Source of the DNA: Clostridia bacterium
GTDB taxonomy: Bacteria; Bacillota; Clostridia; Peptostreptococcales; Acidaminobacteraceae
DNA: 64,000 nt
Direction: 5' to 3'
NCBI GenBank assembly: GCA_018399635.1
Contig: JAGYOH010000008.1
Location: forward strand, 62,001-126,000
Below are positions 1-7,411 of this stretch, piece by piece. Made by a program: the position numbers and the translations under genes. Position 1 is the first letter of the stretch. Every line of letters begins with the position of its first letter. The notes below the pieces were generated by a model, which was given only the letters and a program-made list of their open reading frames with translations, was not told where the DNA came from and made no database searches.

Positions 1-431
1 ACAAGATGATTGCAGAGATCATGCAGGAAATGTGGAAAAACAATCTGGGAATCAAAGTCACCCTGGCCAACCAGGAGTGGGCGGTATTCCAGGATACCCG
101 TCGGGAAGGCGGCTTTGAGATGGCAAGGGGCGGCTGGATCGGCGACTATTCGGATCCCATGACCTACCTCGGCATGTTCATTTCGGAATCTCCCATGAAC
201 TACTCAAGATGGAAGAGTCCGGAATACGACGCTCTCCTGGATGAAGCGAAAACCTCGGAACCTGCAAAGCGTTTTGAACTGCTTTACGAAGCCCACCGAC
301 TCATGATGGCGGACCACGCCTACATGCCGGTCTACATCTACACGGATCCCATGATGGTATCTGAAGCGGTAACCGGTTGGGAAAAGACGACGAGAAACGT
401 ATTCTTCTTCGGATTTGCCGACATTCAATAA
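1..431 (+). CDS. Peptide ABC transporter substrate-binding protein, C-terminal part (partial at window start)
   Basis: Only the last ~142 codons are present; the frame is open to base 1. The fragment resembles the C-terminal lobe of family 5 extracellular solute-binding proteins (OppA/DppA type), which capture oligopeptides or nickel outside the membrane and deliver them to an ABC permease. Family-typical features are the run GGWIGDYSDPMTYLG followed by a tract on which a tyrosine-rich SPEYDALLDEA helix is placed, and the closing MPVYIYTDPMMV segment. It is followed immediately by a good terminator, so it is the last gene of its operon. The ligand cannot be told from this fragment. Confidence 0.85.
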   Translation, partial: KMIAEIMQEMWKNNLGIKVTLANQEWAVFQDTRREGGFEMARGGWIGDYSDPMTYLGMFISESPMNYSRWKSPEYDALLDEAKTSEPAKRFELLYEAHRLMMADHAYMPVYIYTDPMMVSEAVTGWEKTTRNVFFFGFADIQ

Positions 432-441
432 ATTTTTCCAT

Positions 442-476
442 AACCCTCTGATGAAAATTCAGAGGGTTTTTTCTTT
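442..476 (+). terminator. Rho-independent terminator after the peptide-binding protein gene
   Basis: Perfect stem of ten base pairs (442-451 with 459-468) around a seven-base loop, followed by a T-rich tract. It separates the binding-protein operon from the amidase gene. Confidence 0.85.
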
Positions 477-568
477 AAATTTCCATTGCAGAATCTGATT
501 TCTGTTTATACGGGCGCCAAAAAATGATAAAATGACGGAGATCAAATACTTCACAAGAGGACGGACGA

Positions 569-2611
569 ATGATAAAAAAACTGATGCCAATGCTCGTGAT
601 CATGACCATACTTTTCTCCGGCGGCGTTTTCGCCGAATACCTCGAAAATGAGGTCATCGGTGCCTATGACGGTCGCCTTGGAACCAATCGGGAATTCATG
701 ATCGTCAACCTCATCATGAACGGCGAGGACGTCATCCCCGACGTGCCGGGAATTCTGTATGAACTCGACGGAGCCACCAGGACCCTGCTGCCTGTCAGGG
801 TGATCAGCGACAAAATGGGAGCCTCCGTGGACTGGAACGGGCAGACCCAGGAGGTGACCATCCTCTACGAGGGCAAGGAAATCATCCTCACCATCAACTC
901 GCCCTACGCCCTGGTCAACGGGGTCAGGAAGGAACTTCCCGACGGGATCGCCCCCGTGATCATTGAATACCTGGGCAACGGCAGGACCCTGGTGCCGGCC
1001 CGGTTCATCTCCGAAGAATTCGGCATGGATGTGGAGTGGGTCCAGGAAACCCGCAGCGTGATCATCAACAAGGAAAAGCAGCAGGTATCAGAGGTTTATT
1101 TCACCATGGCCAACCGGTTTCCCCAGGTGAGGATCAAGACCTCCGGCGAGGTCAAGACCAGTGATTTTTATCTGGAAAAACCAGATGAAAACGACGAACT
1201 CATCGTGGACATCATCAACACGGAGCTGTCGGGGGACTTCAGAAATGCATTTGTCCCCATCAATCTCCTCTATTACGACAGCATCCGGGTTTCCAGCTAC
1301 GAGAAGGGGACCCGGAACACCAGGCTGGCCATCAGTCTTCAGGACACGAGGGGCTATGATATTTTCTACGACCAGGGGGCGGGAGAACTGGTTATCCAGT
1401 TCATCAACAGCGTGGATCTCATCTATACTGAAGAAATCTACGGCGTGGATGCCGTGGTGATCCACACCCAGGAGGAACCGGCCTACAATATCAGCTTCCT
1501 GGGCAACAAGATCATCGTGGATGTCATGAATTCACTGCTGGGTTACAACGAGGGGGATTACGGCTCCGAGTCCAGTGATTCGGACCTCATCAATACCATC
1601 GCCTATTCCCAGTTCGACGCCCGTGAGGCCTACGGGCCCGACGAAAAGGTCTCCAGAATCGTCATCAACCTCAATCAGAACACCACCCCGGAGGAGGTGT
1701 ACGTGGAGCACCAGGACCACAATATCTACGTCTATATCGCCGGCGACCCTCTCAACGGCTTTGACTATTACAAGATCGCCCAGGACACGTCACAGCTGAG
1801 CCTGACCCTGGAGGGGGCCGGCCAGGTCACGACCCGGGAACTGGCCGCAGATGTGCTGAGACTTGAAGTGGCGGACCACCTGATCAGCATCGAAGCGCTG
1901 GAAATCCTCATCGATGACGGCATCATCGAGGATTTCGACATTTCGAAATCCTCCGGCCGGTATCTCATCGACATCGCCATGGCGAAAAACACCACCTATG
2001 AAGTCCTCGGCAACGGGTCCAAGAGCCTTTACGTGAATTTCTTCAATATCGACCTGTCCAACTCCAAATACAAGGACACCCTCATCGTCATCGACCCCGG
2101 TCACGGGGGCAATGATCCCGGTGCCATCGGATACTCAGGAACCCATGAGAAGGTGCAGGCCCTCAGAGCCAGCTACATGCTGCTCAGGGAACTCGAGAAG
2201 GAGGGATTCAAGGTCTATCTGACCCGAAGCAACGACCAGTATATCAACCTGTATGAAAGGGCCAACCTCGCCAATGAAATCGGTGCGGACCTCTTCATCA
2301 GCATGCACCTCAACGCCCACACGAAAACCTCCGTCAAAGGGGTGGAGGTCCTCTACAGTCCCTACAGCAGCAAGGGGAGCAGCCTGGCCACCAGCATACA
2401 GACGCAGCTGGTCAGGACCCTGGGGGCGATCAATCGCGGCATCGTGCCCCGGCCCAATCTCATCGTGCTCCGGGAGACGAAAATGCCTGCCGCCCTGGTG
2501 GAAATCGGATTCTTGTCCAACCCCGACGAGGAAAAACTTCTCCTCAAGGACAGCTATCTCAACCAGGCGGCGACGGCGATCAAAAACGGCATCATCAACT
2601 TTCTGGATTAA
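569..2611 (+). CDS. N-acetylmuramoyl-L-alanine amidase with copper-amine-oxidase-like and AMIN domains
   Basis: Exported peptidoglycan amidase that cleaves the bond between N-acetylmuramic acid and L-alanine. A signal peptide covers residues 1-22 (cut after VFA). Residues ~35-165 resemble the paired copper amine oxidase N-terminal (stalk) domain, with the motifs LLPVRVISDKMG and LVPARFISEEFG. Residues ~175-490 look like AMIN-type beta domains that target the wall. Residues ~500-680 are an Amidase_3 domain. Its zinc-site residues are visible: H512 (DPGHGG), E527, H580 (SMHLNAH) and the catalytic E645 (LVEIGFLSN). The start follows an AGAGGA ribosome site. The gene appears to be read on its own or with the downstream rph group 30 bases later. 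Its role in growth, division or autolysis cannot be decided from sequence. Confidence 0.93.
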   Translation: MIKKLMPMLVIMTILFSGGVFAEYLENEVIGAYDGRLGTNREFMIVNLIMNGEDVIPDVPGILYELDGATRTLLPVRVISDKMGASVDWNGQTQEVTILYEGKEIILTINSPYALVNGVRKELPDGIAPVIIEYLGNGRTLVPARFISEEFGMDVEWVQETRSVIINKEKQQVSEVYFTMANRFPQVRIKTSGEVKTSDFYLEKPDENDELIVDIINTELSGDFRNAFVPINLLYYDSIRVSSYEKGTRNTRLAISLQDTRGYDIFYDQGAGELVIQFINSVDLIYTEEIYGVDAVVIHTQEEPAYNISFLGNKIIVDVMNSLLGYNEGDYGSESSDSDLINTIAYSQFDAREAYGPDEKVSRIVINLNQNTTPEEVYVEHQDHNIYVYIAGDPLNGFDYYKIAQDTSQLSLTLEGAGQVTTRELAADVLRLEVADHLISIEALEILIDDGIIEDFDISKSSGRYLIDIAMAKNTTYEVLGNGSKSLYVNFFNIDLSNSKYKDTLIVIDPGHGGNDPGAIGYSGTHEKVQALRASYMLLRELEKEGFKVYLTRSNDQYINLYERANLANEIGADLFISMHLNAHTKTSVKGVEVLYSPYSSKGSSLATSIQTQLVRTLGAINRGIVPRPNLIVLRETKMPAALVEIGFLSNPDEEKLLLKDSYLNQAATAIKNGIINFLD

Positions 2612-2640
2612 TCTCCCCGAAGGGAGTCAAGGAGTGACCT

Positions 2641-3348
2641 ATGAGAATCAACCGAAAACGAGATGAAATACGACCCGTCACCATCACCGACCATTATCTG
2701 AAGGATCCCGAGGGCAGCGTCCTCATGGAAATGGGGGATACCAAGGTGATCTGCAGCGCCATGGTGGAGGAGAAGGTGCCCGGCTTTTTGAAGGGCGCCG
2801 GCAAGGGCTGGGTCACGGCGGAATACGCCATGCTGCCGGGTTCCACTCAGACCCGCAAGTCAAGAGGGCATTTCAAGGTGGACGGCCGGAGCACGGAAAT
2901 CCAGCGCCTCATCGGCAGATCCCTCAGAAGCGTGGTGGATCTTCAGAAGCTGGGGGAAAGAACCCTGTGGATCGATTGTGATGTCATCCAGGCCGACGGA
3001 GGGACCCGTACCGCCGCCATCACGGGGGCTTATGTCGCCATGGTCCAGGCCTTCAAGGTCCTTCTGGATAAAAAGCTCATCGAAGAGATGCCGGTCAGGG
3101 GCTATGTGGCCGCCGTCAGTGTCGGCAAGGTGGGAGGGGAGATCCACCTGGATCTGCAGTACTCCGAGGATGCCATCGCCGAGGTGGATATGAATCTGGT
3201 GATGACGGACTCAGAAGAATTCATCGAGATTCAGGGGACCGGCGAGGAGAGCCCCTTCAGCCAGCAGGATCTTGAAGAGATGCTGGCCTACGGAAAAAAA
3301 GGGATTGCGGCCCTCGTCGCCGAGCAGAAGAAAATCATCGAAGGATAG
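2641..3348 (+). CDS. rph: Ribonuclease PH
   Basis: Phosphate-dependent 3'-5' exoribonuclease that trims tRNA precursors by removing nucleotides after the CCA end. The 235-residue length is typical. The N-terminal signature [15 protein letters not shown], the phosphate-binding region around [15 protein letters not shown], and the stretch [18 protein letters not shown] are all classic for RNase PH. It starts a compact group with the XTP pyrophosphatase gene (9-base gap) and a phosphodiesterase gene (4-base overlap), a common rph-rdgB-yfcE order in Firmicutes. The tRNA cluster, which would supply its substrates, lies immediately downstream. Confidence 0.97.
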   Translation: MRINRKRDEIRPVTITDHYLKDPEGSVLMEMGDTKVICSAMVEEKVPGFLKGAGKGWVTAEYAMLPGSTQTRKSRGHFKVDGRSTEIQRLIGRSLRSVVDLQKLGERTLWIDCDVIQADGGTRTAAITGAYVAMVQAFKVLLDKKLIEEMPVRGYVAAVSVGKVGGEIHLDLQYSEDAIAEVDMNLVMTDSEEFIEIQGTGEESPFSQQDLEEMLAYGKKGIAALVAEQKKIIEG

Positions 3349-3357
3349 GGTGTTGAC

Positions 3358-3951
3358 ATGGAAAAAGTCGTTTTAGCTTCAAACAATCCTCATAAATTGA
3401 ATGAAATCAAGGAAATCCTCAAGGATTTCGGCTACAGCCTTCATACCGCCTGGGACATGGGTTTTACGGAGGAGGTGGAGGAGAACGGCGCCACCTTTGA
3501 GGAAAACTCTTTGATCAAGGCGAAGACGGTGCAAGAGGCTCTTGGGGAGATCACCATCGCCGATGATTCGGGTCTCATGGTGGAGGCCCTGGGCGGCGAC
3601 CCCGGCGTTCGCTCCGCCCGGTATGCCGCTGAAACGGCGGATTATGCCATGAACAACCGAAAGCTCCTGAGTTCTCTCGAGGGGGTTCCCTTCAATGAGA
3701 GGAGGGCCCGGTTCGTCAGTGTCATCACCATGCTGTTCCCCTCGGGAGAAAAAATCGTCTGTCGGGGAGAAATCGAGGGCTTCATAGCCCTCCAGGAAGC
3801 CGGGGACAAGGGCTTCGGCTATGACCCGCTCTTTTACCTGCCCGTCCACAAGAAGACCTTTGCGGAGCTGGATGCCGAGGAGAAGAACCGCATTTCCCAC
3901 CGGGCGAAGGCCCTGCAAGCCTTGAAAGAGGCCTTGAGTCATCGGAAATGA
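3358..3951 (+). CDS. rdgB: XTP/dITP diphosphatase (non-canonical purine NTP pyrophosphatase)
   Basis: House-cleaning enzyme of the HAM1/RdgB family that hydrolyses XTP, ITP and their deoxy forms to monophosphates, keeping deaminated purines out of nucleic acids. The 197 residues open with VVLASNNPHKLNEIKEIL, the family's substrate-binding start. They also contain the ADDSGL motif and the C-terminal GFGYDPLF and SHRAKAL motifs. It lies 9 bases after rph and overlaps the next gene by ATGA, so the three genes are probably co-translated. Confidence 0.97.
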   Translation: MEKVVLASNNPHKLNEIKEILKDFGYSLHTAWDMGFTEEVEENGATFEENSLIKAKTVQEALGEITIADDSGLMVEALGGDPGVRSARYAAETADYAMNNRKLLSSLEGVPFNERRARFVSVITMLFPSGEKIVCRGEIEGFIALQEAGDKGFGYDPLFYLPVHKKTFAELDAEEKNRISHRAKALQALKEALSHRK

Positions 3952-4415
3952 AGTGTCTCGTGGTTTCCGACACCCACGGGCGGGCCCTGGCCCTCAAGGA
4001 GGTCATCGCCCGGGAGTCCCCGCTGGATCTGGTCATCCACCTGGGGGACCTCGGCAGCGATCTGGCCGGCACCGGTTATCAGGGAAATTCCCTTGCGGTG
4101 AGGGGCAACGCCGACAGGGACCTCAAGGCCCCCCTGGAGCGGCTCATGGATCTCGAGGGACACCGGGTCCTGATGCTGCATGGCCACCGCTACGAGGTGA
4201 AATGGGGCCTTGACCGCCTTTATTACCGGGGGCTGGAAAAAGGGGCGGATATCGTCCTTTTCGGTCACACCCATCAGGCCTTCCTATACCGGGGGGATGA
4301 GGTGATTCTTTTCAATCCCGGATCCCTGAGCCTGCCCCGGGACCAGGCCCGGGGCTCCTATGGTCTGCTGGTCTTCCAGGGGGAAAAGGTCCTGCCCAAA
4401 ATCTTTCGAATTTAG
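3948..4415 (+). CDS. YfcE/MJ0936-type metallophosphoesterase
   Basis: Small calcineurin-like phosphodiesterase (155 residues). Metal-binding motifs are visible in order: VVSDTHG near the start, HLGDLG, RGNAD, MLHGHRY and FGHTH. The family hydrolyses phosphodiester model substrates, but a physiological substrate is not generally established. The start codon sits in an ATGA overlap with the rdgB stop. A strong promoter for the tRNA operon lies just downstream. Confidence 0.93.
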   Translation: MKCLVVSDTHGRALALKEVIARESPLDLVIHLGDLGSDLAGTGYQGNSLAVRGNADRDLKAPLERLMDLEGHRVLMLHGHRYEVKWGLDRLYYRGLEKGADIVLFGHTHQAFLYRGDEVILFNPGSLSLPRDQARGSYGLLVFQGEKVLPKIFRI

Positions 4416-4427
4416 GGGTTTAACCTG

Positions 4428-4456
4428 TTGACTTGAAAAATCAATTCAAGTATAAT
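4428..4456 (+). promoter_or_regulatory. Sigma-A-type promoter of the tRNA operon
   Basis: TTGACT at 4428-4433, a 17-base spacer, and a perfect TATAAT at 4451-4456, about 10 bases before the expected start and 17 bases before tRNA-Pro. Confidence 0.85.
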
Positions 4457-4472
4457 TGATTTTGTCAGTTAA

Positions 4473-4549
<77 letters not shown>

Positions 4550-4552
4550 TTT

Positions 4553-4626
4553 GCGGGTGTAGCTCAATGGTAGAGCCCTAGCCTTCCAAGCTAGTCGTGA
4601 GGGTTCGATTCCCTTCACCCGCTCCA
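4553..4626 (+). tRNA. tRNA-Gly (anticodon TCC), CCA encoded
   Basis: 74-base cloverleaf with acceptor stem GCGGGTG/CACCCGC, anticodon loop CTTCCAA and encoded CCA. It lies three bases after tRNA-Pro. Confidence 0.97.
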
Positions 4627-4676
4627 AAGTGCGTCTTGGCAAATCCAGGCTGCACATCATAAGTAATGCCAGACAT

Positions 4677-4753
4677 GGCGGCTGTCGTCAAGTGGTTAAG
4701 ACACAGGATTGTGGCTCCTGTATGCGTGGGTTCGAATCCCATCAGCCGCCCCA
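4677..4753 (+). tRNA. tRNA-His (anticodon GTG), with encoded G-1
   Basis: 77-base cloverleaf. The D stem GTC/GAC fixes the numbering so that base 4677 is the G-1 specific to histidine tRNA, paired with C73. The anticodon loop is TTGTGGC and CCA is encoded. Confidence 0.96.
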
Positions 4754-4758
4754 TTTAT

Positions 4759-4834
4759 TGGGGATTGGCCAAGTCGGTTAAGGCAACGGACTTTGACTCC
4801 GTGATCACAGGTTCGAGTCCTGTATCCCCAGCCA
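4759..4834 (+). tRNA. tRNA-Gln (anticodon TTG), CCA encoded
   Basis: 76-base cloverleaf with acceptor stem TGGGGAT/ATCCCCA, anticodon loop CTTTGAC, discriminator G and encoded CCA. Confidence 0.97.
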
Positions 4835-4837
4835 TCC

Positions 4838-4913
4838 GACCCATTAGCTCAGTTGGTAGAGCATCTGACTTTTAATCAGGTGGTCCCGCGTTCGAGTCGC
4901 GGATGGGTCACCA
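4838..4913 (+). tRNA. tRNA-Lys (anticodon TTT), CCA encoded
   Basis: 76-base cloverleaf with acceptor stem GACCCAT/ATGGGTC, anticodon loop CTTTTAA and encoded CCA. It is the last gene of the five-tRNA operon. Confidence 0.97.
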
Positions 4914-4920
4914 CAAAGGG

Positions 4921-4950
4921 CCTCGGTAATTGATTTTGCCGGGGTTTTTT
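4921..4950 (+). terminator. Terminator of the five-tRNA operon
   Basis: CCTCGG (4921-4926) pairs with CCGGGG (4939-4944, one G-T), followed by six T residues. Confidence 0.75.
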
Positions 4951-5004
4951 AATGAAGACCGGTTTTCCAGGGACCAAAACAACTCAAGATTTTTTTGATT
5001 TTTA

Positions 5005-5033
5005 TGGACAGACGAAGATTTTTTGACTATAAT
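5005..5033 (+). promoter_or_regulatory. Promoter of tRNA-Arg
   Basis: TGGACA at 5005-5010, a 17-base spacer and TATAAT at 5028-5033. It lies 22 bases before the mature tRNA and gives this gene its own transcript. Confidence 0.8.
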
Positions 5034-5055
5034 AAATGAGTGGCAAAACTTTTAT

Positions 5056-5132
5056 GGGGCATTAGCTCAGCTGGATAGAGTAGTAGACTTCGAATCTATT
5101 GGTCGGGGGTTCGAATCCCTCATGCCTCGCCA
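5056..5132 (+). tRNA. tRNA-Arg (anticodon TCG), CCA encoded; integration target
   Basis: 77-base cloverleaf with acceptor GGGGCAT/ATGCCTC (one G-T), D stem GCTC/GAGT, anticodon stem GTAGA/TCTAT, loop CTTCGAA and encoded CCA. Its 3' third is duplicated with two changes at 7217-7251, marking it as the attachment site of an integrated element. The many G-T pairs may reflect replacement of the 3' half by element DNA (inference). Confidence 0.93.
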
Positions 5133-5133
5133 T
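5099..5133 (+). repeat. att-like repeat, left copy (tRNA-Arg 3' end)
   Basis: 35 bases covering the last anticodon-stem bases, T arm and acceptor end of tRNA-Arg. The partner copy at 7217-7251 differs at two positions (C to T in both cases). Confidence 0.85.
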
Positions 5134-5145
5134 GTATAACCATTG

Positions 5146-5178
5146 AAAACACTGGGTTTTAAATATTCCCAGTGTTTT
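5146..5178 (+). terminator. Terminator after tRNA-Arg
   Basis: Near-perfect 11-base stem (5146-5156 with 5168-5178) containing CACTGGG/CCCAGTG and ending in TTTT. A similar hairpin follows the right att copy at 7265-7296, which is probably the original terminator of this tRNA before integration. Confidence 0.7.
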
Positions 5179-5287
5179 ACATTTCCCAGTGTTCAGGCAA
5201 AGTGGCCACGAGATTTTTTCCCGAGTGACCAGATTTATTCAGTGTTTCACTAGAAACATACAAAATATATGCATATATACAAACCAT

Positions 5288-5321
5288 AAAGCTGGACCAT
5301 TATAATAATTGGTCCAGCTTT
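5288..5321. repeat. Perfect 12-bp inverted repeat at the integrase 3' end
   Basis: AAAGCTGGACCA (5288-5299) and its exact complement (5310-5321) around ten A/T bases. The right arm lies inside the last codons of the integrase remnant and the left arm just beyond its stop, so it may have ended integrase transcription. Confidence 0.6.
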
Positions 5322-5483
5322 TCTACTGCATGATCTTGAACATTCTTTGTTTCATGGGAACAAATATCCATCGTAGTTGATATGTTAGAATGGCCAAATC
5401 TCTCCTGTACTTCCTTTGCTTCGAAGTTTTGTTCTGGAATCGATGTAGCGTGGGTATGTCTCAGACCATGGAGGAGTACATAT
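5300..5483 (-). pseudogene. Tyrosine recombinase (phage integrase) C-terminal remnant
   Basis: Reading the minus strand gives about 60 codons ending at a TAA at 5302-5300. The translation includes HGLRHTHAT, the box II H-x-x-R of tyrosine recombinases, then QERFGHSNISTTMDICSH, the region of the conserved GH and the catalytic tyrosine. At the expected tyrosine position (usually I-Y-S-H) there is cysteine (TGT), so the catalytic nucleophile is lost. An in-frame TAA lies just upstream (about 5484-5486) and no N-terminal part is present. This is therefore a dead fragment, too short to have been picked up as an intact frame. Confidence 0.85.
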
Positions 5484-5569
5484 TATTCGATTCTCAAATT
5501 CCGCAATCCTTTGTTGGAAATAGCTATGAAACAGGATATCTAGATTGAAAATATTGAGCAGAATATTAA

Positions 5570-5608
5570 AGCCGTGTAATTTAAAACAATACTTTAGATT
5601 ACACGGCT
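5570..5608. repeat. Palindrome 1 upstream of the DUF4143 ATPase
   Basis: Arms AGCCGTGTAAT (5570-5580) and ATTACACGGCT (5598-5608) are perfect 11-base complements with a 17-base A/T-rich loop. The core CGTGTAAT/ATTACACG recurs in palindrome 2. Confidence 0.75.
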
Positions 5609-5628
5609 ATTCTTGATTTACTTTGGAA

Positions 5629-5667
5629 TATCGTGTAATATAAAATTAGATTTTTAATTACGCGATA
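5629..5667. repeat. Palindrome 2 upstream of the DUF4143 ATPase
   Basis: Arms TATCGTGTAAT (5629-5639) and ATTACGCGATA (5657-5667) pair over 11 bases with one G-T and a 17-base loop, the same geometry as palindrome 1. It lies 38 bases before the ATPase start and so could be an operator or an RNA hairpin of its leader. Confidence 0.75.
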
Positions 5668-5704
5668 GTATAAGCTTAAATTGAGAAGTCCTAGGGGGAA
5701 TTAA

Positions 5705-6922
5705 GTGATGTATATAAAAAGAGCACTTGAATCAATGGTAAAAGAAGTTTCAAATACATTTCCAGTTCTTCTTGTGACAGGACCAAGGCAGGTTGGAAAA
5801 ACGACACTATTAGAACATGTTGCAGATCAAACAAGAAAGTATGTGAGCCTTGATGATCCAGTAGCCAGGCAATTAGCAAAAGAAGAACCGCTACTTTTTT
5901 TGCAAAGGTATGAGCCACCAGTAATTATTGATGAAATACAATATGCACCTGAATTATTACCGTATATCAAATTATACGTTGATAGAAAAAAGAATATGGG
6001 TGATTTTTGGTTAACTGGTTCACAAATGTTTCAAATGATGAAAGGTGTGGGCGAAAGTCTTTCAGGTAGAGTTGGCATACTACCGATGCAGGGTCTATCT
6101 CTTTCTGAATTGAATGAACTGCCTAATGAGTTTTATACAACGGATACAAAACGACTAATAAATAGATTGAATATTGCTAGTAGGATGAATTTGAATGAAA
6201 TCTATAATCTAATCTATAAAGGATCAATGCCAGCAATTCATATAGCAGAGCATAGCGTTGAAAGATTCTATGCATCCTATGTTGATACCTATGTTCATCG
6301 TGATATTAGAGATTTGGCACAAGTAGCAGATGAAATGCAATTTCAAAGATTCTTAACAGCTTGTGCTTCAAGAACTAGTCAAATGGTTAATTATTCTGAA
6401 CTTGCAAAAGATGTCGGCATTTCATCGCCGACAGCAAAGAGTTGGTTATCATTATTAGTTACATCAGGGCTTGTTGTTCTGGTAGAGCCATATTTCAATA
6501 ATGCTTTAAAAAGAATTGTCAAAGCACCAAATATGTATTTTATGGATACAGGTTTATGTGCGTATTTAACAAGATGGACATCAAGTGAATCATTGGAAGT
6601 TTCGGCAATGTCAGGCGCTTTTTTTGAAACATTTGTTGTATCAGAGATAATCAAAAGCTATTTGAATGCAGGGAAGAGACCGCCCGTGTTCTATTACAGA
6701 GATTCGGATCAAAAAGAAATTGATTTAATAATAGAAAATGATGGGAAATTACAGCCTATTGAAATAAAAAAAAGTGCGAATCCTAAGAAAAATGCAGGTC
6801 GTCATTTTTCGACTTTAGAGAAAGTTGGTAAAGAAATGACTGAAGGAAGCATTATTTGTATGAGCGAAGATTTGTCACCAATATCTAAGGAGATTTGGGC
6901 TGTGCCAGTATGGTTAATTTAG
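5705..6922 (+). CDS. AAA-type ATPase with DUF4143 domain
   Basis: 405-residue ATPase of the widespread AAA_14/DUF4143 family. Walker A is GPRQVGKTT (~residues 26-34). Walker B is PVIIDEIQYAPEL, and the sensor-like LTGSQ follows. Residues ~200-265 look like a winged helix (SSPTAKSWLSLLVTSGLV). The C-terminal DUF4143 part contains FETFVVSEI and the nuclease-like run YYRDSDQKEIDLII with a following EIKKS, reminiscent of PD-(D/E)xK. The biological role of this family is not established. Two starts fit the AGGGGG site at 5693-5698: GTG 5705 or ATG 5708. The gene is intact within an otherwise decayed, A+T-rich island. Confidence 0.9.
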   Translation: MMYIKRALESMVKEVSNTFPVLLVTGPRQVGKTTLLEHVADQTRKYVSLDDPVARQLAKEEPLLFLQRYEPPVIIDEIQYAPELLPYIKLYVDRKKNMGDFWLTGSQMFQMMKGVGESLSGRVGILPMQGLSLSELNELPNEFYTTDTKRLINRLNIASRMNLNEIYNLIYKGSMPAIHIAEHSVERFYASYVDTYVHRDIRDLAQVADEMQFQRFLTACASRTSQMVNYSELAKDVGISSPTAKSWLSLLVTSGLVVLVEPYFNNALKRIVKAPNMYFMDTGLCAYLTRWTSSESLEVSAMSGAFFETFVVSEIIKSYLNAGKRPPVFYYRDSDQKEIDLIIENDGKLQPIEIKKSANPKKNAGRHFSTLEKVGKEMTEGSIICMSEDLSPISKEIWAVPVWLI

Positions 6923-7167
6923 CCGCGTACAAAGATTTTTCAGAGCGAGTTGAGCTATTGGTAGACAAAACTGTGAATAAGTCTGAGCGTGTGAAGCATT
7001 TGTTTGATACAAGACTCGGAAGATTTTCGAAGAGTGATATCCATATGTTGAATCCGGATATTAGTCCGAAGACTATTGAAAAAGCATTGAAAGAATTGGT
7101 AGACTAAGGATATATCGAAAAAATCGGACAAGGAAGAAGGACCATGTATGCGAAAAAATTTCGTTAG
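6910..7167 (+). pseudogene. C-terminal fragment resembling the winged helix of Fic-family proteins
   Basis: The frame runs MVNLAAYKDFSERVELL to a TAA at 7105-7107, then continues in frame as GYIEKIGQGRRTMYAKK to a TAG at 7165-7167. The order helix, DTRLGRFSKSDI, PDISPKTIEKALKELV, stop, GYIEKIGQGR, TMY is that of a small winged helix such as ends many Fic/DOC proteins. The stop falls in the middle of the wing. There is no N-terminal Fic motif (HPFxxGNG), so this is a remnant. It begins inside the last codons of the ATPase gene. Assignment to Fic is by resemblance only. Confidence 0.55.
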
Positions 7168-7216
7168 AAAGAAATGAAAAAATATGAAAAAAATTGAAAA
7201 AATCAACTTCAAACTT

Positions 7217-7251
7217 TTGGTCGGGGGTTCGAATTCCTCATGCCTTGCCAT
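7217..7251 (+). repeat. att-like repeat, right copy
   Basis: Second copy of the tRNA-Arg 3' end, differing from 5099-5133 at two bases; not part of a complete tRNA. It is the displaced chromosomal 3' end left by integration. Bases 7252-7411 beyond it hold only the two hairpins listed next. Confidence 0.85.
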
Positions 7252-7264
7252 TTGAAAGCATTGA

Positions 7265-7296
7265 AAGCACTGGACTTCAGAAGAGGTCCAGTGCTT
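7265..7296 (+). terminator. Hairpin after the right att copy (probable original tRNA-Arg terminator)
   Basis: AAGCACTGGAC (7265-7275) pairs perfectly with GTCCAGTGCTT (7286-7296), followed by TT. It mirrors the hairpin after the intact tRNA. Confidence 0.65.
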
Positions 7297-7344
7297 TTGA
7301 ATGGTTGAAAATGCACTTCAGAATAAGTGGTTCAAGTGCGGTTG

Positions 7345-7379
7345 ACACCGGTTTTTTTGAAGAAATCCGGTGTTTTTTT
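7345..7379 (+). terminator. Hairpin with T tract before the minus-strand operon end
   Basis: ACACCGG (7345-7351) pairs with CCGGTGT (7367-7373) and is followed by a long T run. It is a plus-strand terminator by form. It lies where the minus-strand operon ends, but lacks a T tract in that direction. Confidence 0.55.
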
Positions 7380-7411
7380 CTGTGGGTCACCCTGCGATTT
7401 CCCAGTTGTGG

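Larger units (their letters stand above)
5099..7251. mobile_element. Decayed integrative element in tRNA-Arg
   Basis: About 2.15 kb bounded by a 35-base near-identical repeat of the tRNA-Arg 3' end (5099-5133 and 7217-7251, two mismatches). Inside are an integrase C-terminal remnant on the minus strand just beside the tRNA, a DUF4143 ATPase gene, and a Fic-like fragment with an in-frame stop. The interior is clearly A+T richer than the surrounding chromosome. Integrase next to a tRNA att site and flanking direct repeats are the known layout of genomic islands. The small size and broken genes point to a relic that has lost most of its cargo. Confidence 0.8.

Noticed and set aside
7217-7251. 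Second tRNA-Arg gene
   Set aside because: Only the 3' third of a tRNA is present, with changes; there is no D arm or anticodon arm upstream.
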